Part shown: positions 1 to 14,500 of the stretch, piece after piece
Layout of the letters: every line of letters begins with the position of its first letter
Numbering within the stretch: position 1 is the first letter of the stretch
NCBI GenBank assembly: GCA_002914805.1
Contig: JXTB01000191.1
Span: 235,293-299,292, forward strand
Source: Parasponia andersonii
Lineage: Eukaryota; Streptophyta; Magnoliopsida; Rosales; Cannabaceae
Reading direction: 5' to 3'
DNA length: 64,000 bases
Made by a program: the position numbers and the translations under genes
The notes under the pieces: generated by a model
The model's input: only the letters and a program-made list of their open reading frames with translations
What the model was told of the DNA's origin: nothing
The model's database searches: none

Positions 1-181
1 CTTCGGAAATTATGACGGATGGACTAATCAGCAGAAAGTGCGATCTGCCAGCACCCAAAACCACGTTTCTATGCCATCTTCTAAATAGTGTACAAGTATC
101 CACCGGATTATTGATCAAATAACTCCAAATGGCTAAACATAATATAAGCCGTGGCAAGGACATTAAAAGGAAATTATATAC

Positions 182-3003
182 CTGATTGGCTATGTAAGAT
201 CTTTTGGGAGCATTGTCAGTATGTTCTAATCCAAGATACTGCTCCCAAGCACCATATACATCCCTCCTCTGAAAAGTGAGATTAAAAGGAACTTGGACAT
301 TCAGACAAGTGATCACTAGTATTTTCTTTTTATGCAGAGGGGCACGAAAATGCACATGAGAGAGAAAGAGAGAGAGCTAGGCACCTGAAACCGACTCGCC
401 ACAATATCATTGTCTTGGAGGTATTCAGGACGGCCAAGTGACAAAAATGCGAACTTCCACTGAACAAAATTACAGGAAAAGATAAACAAAGTTACAATAA
501 TAAAGGGAACGCTTACGGTTTTCTGAATCAAAGTGCAATAATGTTGGAAAAATGATCAAAAAGGGAGTGGTTCATGTCTTAGTATGAGTATATCTCCTTA
601 GGAGTGAAGATAATACCTTTGCAAACTCCTCATCAGGGACTTGCAGCTTCTTCTGTATTCTCACTTTTACTTCAGCTAGGGTCTCATCCTCTCGAATTAC
701 CAGGAAAAAAGGCTCCCCAAAATTTTGAACTTGCTGCATATTCAAATTTAAAAATGAACTAAAAGATAAGTCACATACAAGGATACCTTTAATCTTAGAT
801 AACCCACTGCAAAAAGAAGAGAAAAGACAAGACAAGATATGTCTCTCACCTGGTTCTGAGCTGTGTCCTTCATAAAATGGTAAACATGAATAATGCGGTC
901 ATGAGGACCAAAATTTTTCTCCTCTTCAGGGATCTGTGCAACAAGAAATATTGTTTCAAAACAGAGGTTCATAAGTGGGGAGAGAGAGAATTAAGTAATC
1001 TTTGTTAGAAATCAAATAAAGTTTAATAACTTAGAAACAGCATCACACTTCAGAAAGAGGCAACACATAAAACCCCCCAACCCCTCCCCCCCCCAACAAA
1101 AAAAAACACAGCCCAACAAAAAAAAAAAAGGACAATAAAAAAAAGTACCCATTATTTACCAACTAACTCTAAACAAAGTTACCTCTTCTGCACGTAACGT
1201 CCAGTACTGATCATTGATATTCTCAATTTTTTCATTCAGCGGAAAAATCTACAGACAAACAGTAGAACTTAGTAGAAAGTGCAAAAGAATAGTAGCAATG
1301 AATCTACAGAGAACTGGGGCCATCCAACTACCAAGGAGCCTAGATAAAAGAACCACCGTATGCATCTAGGATATGAATGAAAAATAGAATGTCAGCCTTC
1401 ACTGAGGCAAAAAAGGGACAAAAGAAAAGAAAATCGACCAAATTAAGTGTCAGGGTCTTGGATATTTAGAACAATAAGGAATTTATAGTTCTAATTGCCA
1501 CTAAAAAATATTTATAAAAGAAAAGCACTAATGGAATCCTATCGAATACCTTATAGATCTTGTGATAGAAAACCTCAAGCAATCTGATCTCCGCATTAGG
1601 ATGAGACAATTCCACCTGTTTGATGAAAGAAAAATAACATTTTCTTATTTCAATTTATATTAACAACAATTTATGCAATGACACGCTTCAATATAAACAA
1701 AGAAACAATTTTGAAAAAACACTCCCAGTTTGGAAGCACAAAAGTTAAAATGAGATAATATCTTTGTTTAGTAAAGCTCCTTTAATAAAGTTCCTACTCA
1801 ATAAATGTTCTTGTTGCTTATTAAAAAATATATCAAGCTAGTAGATACTACCTTTGTTTTAAGGTCATTAATCACATCCCCTACAGTGCTCTGCTTTGGC
1901 AGCCTAACAGTATGAATGACGTCCTGAGAACATGAAATTGAAAATTTATGATAACCTGAAAATTCAAATATTGACTTACAACTTTGAACCGTCAATATAT
2001 ATGTATAAGATCAACTGTTGTCAGAACTCACTTCATCCTTGGTAGCATGATGGAAAGCAACCTTTAAAGTCTTCAGACCTTGCAGTTCCGGTAAAGGGAT
2101 ATCCAATTTTTCATAATAGAGAATATCGGAAGTCTAAAAAATAAAGACGACATTTTGAGCGAAATCAGGACACAGATAAAAGGGAAAAACACTCGATGGT
2201 ATATGTATTTCTACAAGGAGCACCCAAAGGAAATTTTGTTTATCATTGAAGGGAAAAGAAAGACCTGATTGTAGTGCACCAGCATGTCAGACAAATGGTC
2301 TACTCCTCTGTACTTGACAGGTTGGGGTTTAGGTTGCTGGGAGTAACAGTTATGAGATGTGAGCCTGATTTTTGAAGGATCGTTCAACCCAAGATGGTGA
2401 GCAACTTTATCGACGACATCATCATAGGTGTTAAGCTTTGACCTAACCCAAGGAAAGAGTATCAAGGAATTGGCAATGTAAAGGCAATCAAACTTAATCA
2501 CCTATTTAAAAAATTGAACAAGAATACACTTATAAGGAACTTACAACTCAAGACAGAATTCATCCTCCTTTGGTTTCTCTAAAGAACGAAAGCGAACAAC
2601 CTAAGAAACCCATGGAAAAGAAATAATTCAATAACATTGAAAAGGAGAAACATGATACTATTAGTTTATCACAAGAGCTCCAGATGCCAGCGAACACAAT
2701 TTTCCCCAGCCCAAACATAGAACATTCCATCTTAACCTAATAGATATTACCAGATACACACATTTATACATATATATATATATATATATATAGTTCCCAA
2801 TCCAATAGGTTTTTTTTTTTTTTTAACTGTTGGATCATTATCTAATGTCTATCATAATTTGAGTAGTTGAAAATAAAATAATCAAAATAAATACACATTA
2901 TTTAATCCACCTTTTATCATGAAAAGACGTGCATGATAGAATTTTAATTGGACAAAACAATACTTATGGATAAAAAAAAAAAAAAAAAACTTGCGGATTG
3001 GTC

Positions 3004-3071
<68 letters not shown>

Positions 3072-6000
3072 TCTTACTATAAAGTGTTGAATCTGAAATT
3101 TACCACTACAAACGCATCAGATTACCAGCTTCTCCAACTGGCTAGATGACTTCACCTTATTATTCTAAAATACCCATTCACTCTCTCCTACCTTTTCTCT
3201 TTTTTTTTTTTTTCCTTTTTTTTTACACTTGTCCTCCCACTGAACCTTACAATTTTCAGAGACAGGAAACTCTAGCATATGAGGAATCCAACCACAGACC
3301 TCATGGGAGCAAATCATTGGCCAACCACTCGATCTAATCCTCACGGGCCATTCTCTCCTAATACTCAATATTTATATATTTAAATGTGATTTGTTGTCTT
3401 ATATCATTAAAGTTACTGATTAAGTAAATATCTAATTACCTTGCAACTAACCAGAGTATAACCATAGAATTCCAAACCAGTCAGAACCTCTGTGCCATGC
3501 AGTGTTGTTTGGAGATTTTCATAAACTTCGAACTAGTTACATAAACGTAGGTCCTCAAAGAGAGAACTTAAAAACAACTCTTTAACTTTGATAAAGTAGA
3601 ATTTAAAACATTGAAACATGTGGACAAAGAAACAAACATATATGCATGGGTACGCACTGAAAGAACATCACAAATTTGATCTAGAATTAAAAGAATGCAT
3701 CACATACCTGACGATTTCGAACATACTCTAAGAACGAAGGAACATCAGGATAGCGGCACTGTTCACTACTTCCAACTGGAGGAGATTTTTGAAAGCAAAT
3801 GATGTCTCCATCTTCAAGCTGGAGAAACAAAAGGAGTGTTGTACTAAGACCATATAGGAAATAGAAAACCAAGCCACAAATGAATATTGAAAACACCTAA
3901 ACTCAACCACTACTTCCTTGAAAGAAAAATAAACTAATGAAGGATTTTGATAAAGTTGATGCTATTCACAAAGAAAATGAGTAAAAGTTGATCAGTAATG
4001 ATATTACCTGACTAGCACGAAAAGTGGACTTCTTGTCAATGTGTTCACACATCACATTAGGCTCAAATTTTATTTCCTGAATAGAAAAGAAGAATACACA
4101 ATGTAAGCAGCCGAATGATCAAGAATGCATTACTTATCTAAACAAAGGGCAAAGAGCATGGAAACTCAAAATACTAAAATCCCAACCAACCTCAAAAAGT
4201 TCAATTTCTTCATCAGCATTGAAGCCGGCCATTTCATTTAACTTTGCCAATATCTCAGCAGGCTTACCACTTCCCTTTACAAACAGCCTCCCAACATACC
4301 TGATGCATAGAAAAGTTCTAAGTATGCATCCAATTTCAAGGGGGGAGAGAGAGAGAGAGAGTACCGGAGTTCTTCTCTCGAAGGATCATAAAGTTTAAAG
4401 AATAGAAGAATCTCTTCTTTAGTCTTTTCTGGAGGAGCAACAGGTCGCTGATCCTGAAAAAAGTGAACGATCAGGAAGAGTACAATGTGTCATGCTGGTA
4501 AGAAGATTTGAAAAAGTTTATCCAAGACAAACTAACCGAGCAGGTAAAAACCAAGTATGGTTTAAAGAACATTACCGGACCAAGTTCTACTTCCAGATAC
4601 AGCTTTAGCTCTGCATTGGTTGCCTTATTGGAAACTTCTCTTAATTGTCCAACCTGCAATAATCAGATTATTGTCACAAACATGAGAGTGCATGCCATCT
4701 TCTCAACCAGTAAAGACAAGTATAACGCACATCAAGAAGTTGTATGAACCTTCAGGACCATGTGTATTAAGTTCAATTATACATCTAATGTAGAAACAGA
4801 AGTTGATAAATTAAATCAACTTAACAACAGGAAATTACTATAAGTTGAGGAGAATCATTTTGTCGAGACACTCAGTGGCACTACAAGTGTGTGTTACAAG
4901 ACTGACAGTTTGAATAGTAGAAGGGCAAAAATATCCGGACAATTTCAACTTGTAAAGAACCATTTTCAGGTTTAAGTGCCAAGCACATTAACTGACCTTA
5001 GACCAAACTCATAACATTTTACAAGAAGACAAGATCAATTTAATGATTTATTGTTGAATAATCCAACTAAAGTTCAGTCACTCGGTATTCCATCATCATT
5101 GAGATCATACTTCTCAAGAATGTCTTATCAAATTAACAACATGACCAACAACCTAAGGAGACAAAAATGAATGGGAACAACACTCCCATACGCTACTCTT
5201 CCTCCCAATGCTTAGCCCTTTCCTTTATCTCCTTTCCTTTCATGTCAAACTATTGCAAACTTACAGTTCCAGTTCAATTTCAGCATTCTAGAATAAGAAA
5301 ACAGTAATTTTCATAAAAATAATGAAACAGAACCGAATAAATCAAAGCAAAGGACAAGTAAGTCCAAGAGTTTGCTAATTCCAGTAGAAATAGCCAAACA
5401 AACATATAATGAACAAAAACCATTACTAGTCTTATTCCTGCCAAAGCAGATTTTTCAAGATTTTTCAATGGGAAGATCTAAATCTGGTCTAAGAATAATT
5501 CTCTCATGGCTAGAAAGGATAAATGTCAGATTATAAAAGGTAGATCAAGAAACCAGTCAAGAAGTGAGTCAAACAATGCTTAAAACCACTGCATAGAACT
5601 CATATAGACACAAAAAACTATACAAATGTCGAATAGGAAGAAAGAGATTCGTAAGAGCTCTTACAGATTGTGCTTCCTCCAAAGTTGTCAGAGGTCGATT
5701 TGGCCGATAAGTATGGTTTTGGCGCTTTGCCCACAACCAGAATCGCTGAAATTGTACTGGTACACCAAATTCTTTGGCAACCTCTTCCTGAATGAAAGCT
5801 TTCTTATTAAAATAATAACAATAAAACAGACCAAGAAAATATTAAATCTAAAGGAATTTTGCAATGCATACATCAAAGTCCAAACTGAAGCCAGTTAAGA
5901 TAATCAAATCATGTCTGTTTAGGGATGTAAATGTATGTATAGATGTGTCTGGGTGTATGACTGTATGTTGCAGATACGTATTTATAGTTAAACAGAATTC

Positions 6001-7801
6001 ATTACTTTGAAAATGTGTATAACTTTCTACTTGATAATCAATTTGAGCCCTACATAAAAGGAATTGGGTTGTGAAATTTCTTGTTACTTGCAATTTCTTT
6101 TACTGTTACTTATTCAAACATTCTGTGAAAGTTGTAAGAAAATATCAATACCCAAAAAGGAAAATGATTATAAGTTGAATTACTTACTAAGACGGCAAGA
6201 CCTACTGTAATTCCCAACATTGGAATTAAAAAATGTCAAGAGGAAATACATTACCTTAAATAAGTTGAAGGGCATCTGTTTCTGAATACGAAAACTACGG
6301 ACTTTGTCATGATCCACAAGGTCGAAGTATATATCTTTTCCTATCTGTTCAAGTAGATCCTCATTACGTGCAACCTAGAAGTCCCCAACACATATCCTTC
6401 CCAAGTTAGAAGATGTTCGAATAAATCTCCAAATAAAGAAGAAAAATGGGGAAAAACGATAACCAAATTCAGCGTGGAAAAACTTTTGCAAAGTTACCTT
6501 TATGATAGTATAAAGGTGTGCTTCAGCTTTTTCCTTCCTCTTTAGCTCCTTTTCTTCTTGTTCTTTTTTCAACCGTATCTGAATATAAACAGGCATAACA
6601 TTGCTTATTCACAAACACAAATCCACAAACTCACAATTCAAGCCCATAGTGATGTATATCAATAATCTTACCCTCAGGTGTTCGGCGATGTCCTTCTCAT
6701 CAACATTACAAATCATTTTCTCCTTATCACTTTCACGTATATAAACAAGCATATAAGCATTTGAATACTTCGTAAATTTAAACGGAGCATTGTTGAAGCC
6801 AGGATTTGCTTGTGGTAACTGGTAAAAGTAACAAGTAAAATATCAACAAAAAAAAAAGAAACAAAGTATCAAATAGAAAGAGAAAATGAGAAAGGAATCC
6901 TGGAAAACTTTACCTCTTCCTCACCACCATACTGCTCCTCTAATGCCCTTTTCACATCTTCCTTTGTTACCCGTTCATCATCAAATTTAAACCTTGAAGC
7001 AACAAATCACAATATAGCAAGTTGTGACAACATAAAAGACAGCTTCTCCTCAATTCATCATACGCTTTTTTCACTTTAACAACAATTTTCCTTAAAAAAA
7101 TTAATAAAGAAAAAAAAAAGAAACACCAACATAAAAGACAGCTCATCTGCAAATGCGTGATAAGCTGCGAGTGATGCTGGGTAGATGAAATTAAAGAACT
7201 ATTATAAGAAACACAAATTTTATCAAAAGATGTAGATGGGAAACACATAAAGTACATAAGATGCAAGATCAGAAATCCAGCAGAGCTAAAATTAAAACAA
7301 ACCACAAGAAACAGTACTAAGCACGGTAAAAAGATTGTTTCAAGATGTTATCTGCAAGCCTTGTGAGCCAACTTCAGGTAAACTAGATTTAACTTATTCT
7401 TGCAACTGCGGGGGGAAAAGAAAAAAACTAATTAAGGAAATTGTTCTGAATCAAATGTACTGTAAGTGGTAACTGAAAAATCTAAACTATCTGGCTTAGC
7501 ATCCAAACAAATGATTANATAACAGTCGCAAAGACAAATTACATAACTGTAAAACACATTATTCATACCACTGGTCAGATAAAGTTGGCCTGATATAAGC
7601 GTAGTAGTGTCCACCATGCACACCTCCACTGTGCACCAAGACACTGCAAAAAATAAAATAAAATTACAATTAACATCTCACTTTTGAATTAAAAGATCAA
7701 TATTGTCAATTAAAACAAGACAATTATGATATTATATCATAGATGACAACTGTGTAGTTTTTTCGTTTGAAAAAAAAACCCAAAAAAACAAAACAAAACA
7801 A

Positions 7802-7844
<43 letters not shown>

Positions 7845-10800
7845 TTAAACTGTAACTGAAAACTGGAAAAAAATAAATAACTAATAAATAAAACTCTTCC
7901 TACAACCAAGAGAAGAGACCAACCTAAAATGCACCAATGGCAAGAAATATGCAGAATGAGAAATTGCAAATTAATGCATAGAAAACATTGAATAAATACG
8001 CATCTAGATAGCTAATTTTCAAGCATGGAAACTAAATGCACAGATGTAACAGGCAGAAAACAATACTAAAGAAAAAATGCAGAGGGAAACACCATAGACA
8101 CAAGCAAAGGCATAACATGTATAAGCCTGAACATTTAATTTCTTGTAGACTCATAAAATTTCCGTCTTTATTCTTTGATGATAGCAGTGGACACCCGTGT
8201 TCACCAACTATGAAACTTCAATCCTTTTTATTTCTCAAGAAAGTTCGTCCTTCTTAATAAAAAAAAAATGTTGCAGAGACACAGCATGACAAAATTATGA
8301 TATGACCAAACACCTCATCATTCTCGTACTAGATCGAATACATAAATATCATCCTGAACCTGCAATTTGAAAATGAAAATAACTATACTCAACATGTGAA
8401 TCATTTTATTAAACTTCTTTATACCTTCTCAACCTTTCGCTCAAGATCAAAATAATGCAAATAAGTTTTGAAATTTTATGTTTCACATCATCAAACGTTT
8501 TTTGTCGAAGAAAAAATTAATATTCTTACTGAAAAAAAGGAACAAATTAATATTAAGTATTGACTGTATTGTATGTAACTACAGGTGCTTTCTGCTTTAA
8601 TTACACAATTAAAATACAGTTCATAAATTGGGTCAAACCTAAGTGTATAGAAAAGAAATATCAATAAAGAATGCAACTACTTTAAGGATTCACCACAATA
8701 TTGTTATAAAATACAGTATATTAGTTAGTTTACTGCACTTAAAATAGCACAACAATGAGCACATCATTTAAATCACAGAGCAAAGTTGTTAATTTAATTA
8801 CTACATATACATGCACTACAATTTATAACAAATCTTGCTGAAATTTTCAGGGGGTTTATGCATGTGTTTCTCTAAGTGACACTTTACGTACAACCAAACA
8901 GAGAGAGAATTCACAAAGCAGTATATGTTAGAAAAAAAAAAAGAAAAAGAAAAAAGAAATCATCAGTACCTATGAAGAGTGTAAAGGTTGCGAATGCTCC
9001 TGTCAGCGTCAGGTGACAGATATTTACCATTCTCCCTATCAAGGTCAAGGTGCAAAGGGAACTCATAGCGGTCATTTATCTGTTGGGAAATCAGTGGAAC
9101 AGTTGATTTCAGGAAAAAATTCATCCAAATAATTACAATGACAAATACAGATCTGATGAAGAAGTCAATAATAAGAACCAATAAGTGGACATAAATTGAA
9201 AATTTTCTTGATATTTCTGGAAAAAATCAGCAGTTCCTTATCTAGACTATAAGGTATAAACTCGAGAGTTAATTGTGGGGTTGCTGGGGTGGGGTCCTCA
9301 TCTAGCTTTACAGAAATTAAATACAAATCGAAACAATTGGCAATAAGAGCTTCATGTCTATGACATAAGACTATCTGTGGTGAAGAGAAGGAATTGAATT
9401 CTCAATGCATTAATCAATAAGTATAAAACCAATTTCATCTAGGCTAATACAATTTAAAGAAAGAAATAATGTAACTCCACAAAAGGATTAATTACAAATT
9501 AGGCAAAATCAAGGGGAAATTGGGAACAAGCTGTATACAATAAGCAACGTAAAGAAAAAAACATTCACATATGAGCTAAACGATAAATGAGCAACCTTCC
9601 CATAGTTAATTTATGCAATATGCATGCGCTAGCAGACTTAGCCGGATTAATAACTGCACACACCTCCAATGCTGAGGTTTACAATTCCCAACCCCCATCC
9701 CTTATCAAAAAAATATGAAATATACACAAAGGACTATCCTTTATCTCCAGATATTAAGAACATCCTTGCCCACTGTTCTTTCCACTAAGACAGTCACTCC
9801 ATTATGTACAGAACTCATAGTTTAAAAAGGACAAAGCATCAAATCAGAAAAACAATGATCACACAACCCCATAATTGCAAGCTAAAAGACACAACACAAG
9901 TAAATTACTACAGACCCCATTCAAGCACAGGAAGCGTCTATTTACCAAGTCCTCTCCAACTTTATATGGTCAAATTTTAAAACGAGGCAAGTACTAAAGG
10001 AAACTCCAGTAAGAACAACAGCACACCAGATTTAATTTGATGCATAGGAGGACTCAAGGAGGGCAGAGAGGGGTATCGGGTAATTAGCGAAACGAGGTTG
10101 TTCGAGCTGAGCTCCTTGAAAGAGTTCTAGTCCTCTCAAATGCCTAGAGTCATTGTATCTTCTTCCTTTCTCAACCAATCAATATACCAGTAGACTATAT
10201 TTCTTTATGGCTATGTGTTGTTCTTTGTTACTCTGCTAGTAGGTCCTATCAAATTGATATGTACTGCCAATGGAACTGCAGGAGACTTGGTCAACTTTGA
10301 TTCGATAAACAAATGTGTTTTCCCAGTAAGTAGTTTCCAGGTTGGTCCATAAGTGATTTTCTTTTGCCGTGGGTTCGGACTCTTGGGAACTTGGTTTACT
10401 TTAGAAACCCTTGAGTTTGTCTACAAATAGTTTGTTTAAAAAGGAAACCAAGCCCCTTCAGCATGGGACACTCTAAGTAGCTTATATCTGCAATATACTG
10501 CAATTTAATTTTATATAGCACCCATCTAATCAAACATATAAAATATTGAGCGCCCAAAGCTACTTCAAATGGTCAAGAAAAAAATGCCTACTGAGCTCAC
10601 CCAATAATATGAAATTGAAACGAAAGCACACAATTACAGGAATACATAACACCTGCCAACTTGTACAACGATATTAAGGAAAAGCCTAAACCACTACCAA
10701 GTTACATCAACGTAACTGATTGCCCTCAAGCAAAGGGATCAATTGAAGTTTGCAGGTATAACATCTTTATAGTGATTATTCCATAATTACAAATAAACAC

Positions 10801-13800
10801 ATATATGACTTGACAATTCTGACCTTACTAGAGATTAAAGCAATTTAACTTTGAACAGTAATAATGTTTCCAATCAGGCACATGCATGCCCTAACCTTCT
10901 ATAACACAAATATCCTTCATTTCAAGAAAAAGACGTGTATTAACAACTACTGATACAACTAGAAGGGGAAAAAAAAAGAATAAAAGAGAGAAAAAGTGAC
11001 ATTCTAGGGGCTGAAATTTTTTCTATCAATTGCTTACCTTTACCATGGTATCCCGTATAAAATCATACTCAAACCGCTTTAGTTGAAGCTGAAGGACAGG
11101 AGGAAAATCGATGAATAGAACACCTTTCCTTGCATCCTAAATAAGCCAAAAAAGGGGAGAAAAACATAGTGAGTATCTTTAAAGAGTGAATAATGAATTC
11201 CCAAAAACAAAAAAGTTAAAATTGAGTCAACCCAAGAAGAAAAATTTAATGATGAGAAACAGTCTAGATTCCTATCAATTCAGTTAAAATGAAAATAAAA
11301 AAGTTCCACCACATTGACATAATTTACCTGTAAACCATATTGTTCAGCATGATACTTATTGTCACCTTCAAGACGTTCAACTTCCACATATTTGTCGAAA
11401 GATGCATAAACATCCCTACAGCCCTTAACATCAAGCTGAAGATCTACATTCAAATATATAAAACGATAAGGTCCATAAACAAAAGGTGATAATAAAAAAT
11501 TTAGAGCAACCCCAACATTTACCATAAAATGATTCTTTTCTTGTTGATTTGTAGTCCACATTGATGCACTCTATATAGTTCATATGGTGCCCTTCAAATA
11601 ACAGTTGTATAGTACCCTCCACGACAGTTCCCTGGGGCAGTAAAACAAACCAAAACAAATATATCAGAATAATGTGCATAATTTCTGTAGCCTAATATTG
11701 TCAGACCATTTTTTATACCTTCATCTTGTCCTCAAGCTTTTCACAAAGAACCCTATTTAGTTCTTGGACATCATGTTGCATAAATGAATCATAAGTATCC
11801 CATCCAAAAGACTTTGTCAATTCTTTTGTTGCTACACTAGTATCACTATACTGAAGCTTGTAAAATAAACTCTGCAAAGCCAGAGGGATGCTCCCCGATG
11901 GATTATCATTCTCAGTTGTTGGCATATGATACACAGCCTGAGGAAAAATATTCAAAATATTAGGCCTCCTGTAAGAAACATCAGTCATAATTTTTAAACT
12001 AAATATGTGCTTAACCTTTCTAAAGTAAGGGATATGGTACAAAGTCTGGAGGAGAGAATTCATATAACATGTAGCTCCTTGGTTCTTAAGTCCAACATAA
12101 CCAGTTTCTTTCTTCGAGTCATGCGACCAGTAATCAACAACTCTACGTACAGCAACATCAGCTTCAACTATGCATGTGTCATTCACAAGATACCCTCTAG
12201 CAGGATCATATAATTCACCAAGAGGCATGAATGAAGTGAAACCCCAATCACTCTCACGTGCATTAAACTGATGCTGTGTTTCTGCCAAAAAAAAAACAAA
12301 AAAAAAAAGGCCAGTACAATAAGTTGAGATGTGAAATTTTGAACTAAAAAGATCAAAGGCACATAGCTATACAGGGAGAGAGGTTGCAATACTTCATATC
12401 ATGTGTCACTTCACTTCATCAAAGAACTATATACGTCACTTTAATTATACTTTCACGTACAGGAAAGTGAACTGAACCTTCTTTTTTCACTTCAGTCTTT
12501 AGAAATTGCAATAAGATATTGTCTTTTTCCTGGTAAAATTTTAAAAAGGAAACAATACTTTCTTCTGCAGATGATATTGTCCTATACCTTTTGGTAATCG
12601 TGCTCTTAATAATTGGTTCTTTACACACTAACATCAAAGCTTTTCTTTTTGGCATAAACCGTCTAGGAGTCAGAATTTATTCCTCAAAACAATTCAAAGT
12701 GATGCATATAGCATAAACTTTCAAAACGAATCTTACAAAGTGTCAACCATCAAAATTCAAAAGCAAAAATGAGAAACAAATTTTCTGTATTTACTGTCAA
12801 TATCTCCAGAATACAGAAGACAAGTTAATGCCATCATTCAACTTCAACAAAAGTGAGAACATTTAGGTATGAAAATGAAGGTTTCTTAATATTCAATTTC
12901 TTTACACAAATAAAGTACCAATTACAAAATGAAGTCACTTCTTGATAGGAACATGAATAGCAGAGATAATACCTTTTCTTACAGAATATTTACTCTGAAC
13001 TTGATTGACAACACTTAAGCTGAACTGCGCATATCTACTCCACCCATAAGGCAGAGTTGTTGAATCAGCAACATCTAGATACATTGACAAGTGATCCACA
13101 TTGTTTCCTTTGGGGAATACTAGTATCCTCCTGGACATTTCAATTCATATAGATTGCATATTGTAATTATTACCAAGAGATGTAATATTTTCCCTCTACA
13201 CATGGATCAACAGTAACAAAATAAGCTGAGATTCAATTACCATTTATAGCCTCCAACATAAAATATTTCAGAGTAGAGCTTCTTGATATTTAGCCTTGAA
13301 AAGTTATCAATTGTCCAAGTAAACCTTGCAGATGGTGGATCATCAACTGGTTGAGCCTCCACAGTATTTCCAGTTTCCGGTTGAGCTACTAGAAAAAAAT
13401 ATTTACCCAGAAATCAACACTTTTATTAGAAGGAAAAGAAAAAGGGAGCAGTTTGGGACATTGTATTATCGATTTCTATTAATATAAACACGAGAAACAA
13501 AATGACACCAAACAACAAAGCCAATACAATATTTTATGAAACAAAATTCGATTTCCACGTCATTTCTCATCAACTAACTAAAATCAAATTAATTTCAAAA
13601 GCCCAAAATCATAACAATAACAATCAATCCCATTCCTCAAAACCACAGTCACTTATTGCCCATTTCTGCTTATGTGCCATTTCTTAAGTTAAAGCTATTA
13701 TAATCCAGTTAAACGCTAACCTTCTACAACCAGAAACATCTCAAATTACAACACCAACTTTGGCACTGTTCACACTTTCGTTAAGAACCAAAAACAAAAG

Positions 13801-14267
13801 AAACATTCAAATAAGAAAATACCCACAATTCAAGTCAAAATGAGGGTTAGCATAGACATTTGCTCAAAATTTTCCGGGAAAATAAAAAGGAGAGAAAATG
13901 AGGAAAAAAAATCAGGAACTGAGCTGTGCCCTAAGAAAATTATAAAAATGGAAAAAGGCATATAGTGACCTTCCATTGGCTGAGGACCATGGGGGAAGTC
14001 GGTGTGTGGGACCAGCATCTCATCGTCTTCTTGCTGCTGCTGCTGCTGCTGCTGAAACAAACAAACAAACAAAGAAAAACCAAAAGCTTACATGAGAGCT
14101 CGGATCTGCTAGCAAGACCCTAGAAGACTACCGATGCAGCCGAACCAGTCGTTTTCCGGATCGCCCAATTGAATTGAAATGAGAGAGAAAGAAGAGAGAG
14201 AGAGAGTATGTGGTTGAGTGGGAAAATTGGAGATTACATCGAGCGGTGGAGGAGTCATCAAAGTCAT
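182..14267 (-). CDS. UBP12: UBP12/UBP13-type ubiquitin carboxyl-terminal hydrolase, MATH-USP7 family (last exon off window)
   Basis: Deubiquitinase that removes ubiquitin from target proteins; plant UBP12/13 act in the nucleus and cytosol in flowering, clock and immune control (family knowledge). Thirty-one coding exons with GT-AG borders: 14238-14267, 13970-14051, 13241-13388, 12973-13130, 12016-12281, 11719-11937, 11523-11631, 11328-11443, 11038-11136, 8970-9079, 7569-7643, 6914-6992, 6672-6818, 6498-6578, 6255-6374, 5665-5787, 4576-4653, 4365-4453, 4191-4299, 4008-4076, 3708-3818, 2545-2600, 2265-2442, 2032-2133, 1852-1923, 1550-1615, 1183-1248, 850-933, 617-733, 385-459, 182-268. They sum to 3321 nt, or 1107 codons, without a stop. 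The family is about 1115 residues, so only about a dozen C-terminal residues are missing. MATH domain about 50-175; Cys box GLKNQGATCYMNSLLQTLY with catalytic Cys about 211; His box GGHYYAYIRP with His about 458; a Lys/Glu-rich linker about 547-573; USP7-type Ubl/ICP0-binding region to the end. The start MTLMTPPPLD matches the family N-terminus. UBP12 versus UBP13 cannot be decided. Confidence 0.96.
2793..3005 (-). mobile_element. MITE copy A of a (TA)n-associated family, in a UBP12 intron
   Basis: A roughly 213-bp segment between two (TA)n tracts (2767-2792 and 3006-3066). Its ends are CCAATCCAATAGG at left and the inverse GGATTGG at right, each followed by a homopolymer T or A run. Internal words (GTTGGATCATTATCTAATG, AAAGACGTGCAT, TTTTAATTGGACAAA) recur in the copies near 22445, 28739 and 55481. 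This copy is inverted relative to 28739. It lies in the intron between exons 21 and 22. No coding capacity. Confidence 0.75.
3006..3066. repeat. (TA)n microsatellite
   Basis: About 30 uninterrupted TA units directly abutting MITE copy A. Inside a UBP12 intron; probably length-polymorphic. Confidence 0.95.
3202..3360 (-). mobile_element. Probable tRNA-derived SINE, old copy, in a UBP12 intron
   Basis: Read on the minus strand, a box-A-like GATCGAGTGGTTGG (about 3321-3335) is followed by a box-B-like GGTTGGATTCC (3283-3293), and then by an A-rich tail (T-rich on plus, 3202-3223). That order is typical of tRNA-derived SINEs. Target duplications were not found, so the borders are approximate. 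Confidence 0.5.
7807..7843. repeat. (AT)n microsatellite in a UBP12 intron
   Basis: About 18 AT units after a CAAAA-rich stretch, in the intron between exons 10 and 11. Confidence 0.9.
9080..11037 (-). other. Long UBP12 intron 9, nothing further recognised
   Basis: This 1958-bp intron is the longest of the gene and has a GT donor at 11037 and an AG acceptor at 9080. No repeat termini, RNA gene or coding homology were recognised. A more GC-balanced patch near 10060-10460 looks unlike the rest of the intron and could be an old insertion. Confidence 0.6.
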
Positions 14268-14304
14268 GGGTGGGGGATTGGTGGCCGTCCGATCGTCGAA
14301 TCTG

Positions 14305-14346
<42 letters not shown>

Positions 14347-14500
14347 AGAGTCTGCAACTGGAGAACGGAGACGGAAAGAGGGGTTGCTGGGTTTAGTTCG
14401 AGAAGGGACAGAATGGTAATTTCGTCAGTCGATGGAGGAGAAGACGAGAAAAGTAAGATTGCAAAGACCCCGAAGAATACGACTCTCTCCCTCTCCGCTT
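14268..14500 (-). promoter_or_regulatory. UBP12 5' leader / proximal promoter with a (GA)n tract
   Basis: Upstream of the ATG at 14267 lies a pure GA run (about 14309-14343; CT on the coding strand). CT/GA-rich tracts are common in plant 5' untranslated leaders. The transcription start cannot be fixed from sequence alone. Reading frames across this run are low-complexity artefacts. Confidence 0.5.

Noticed and set aside
1..181. Search for the last UBP12 exon
   Set aside because: After the donor at 181 no minus-strand segment encodes the expected NRH...KIYN-type end; the exon must lie beyond the left edge.
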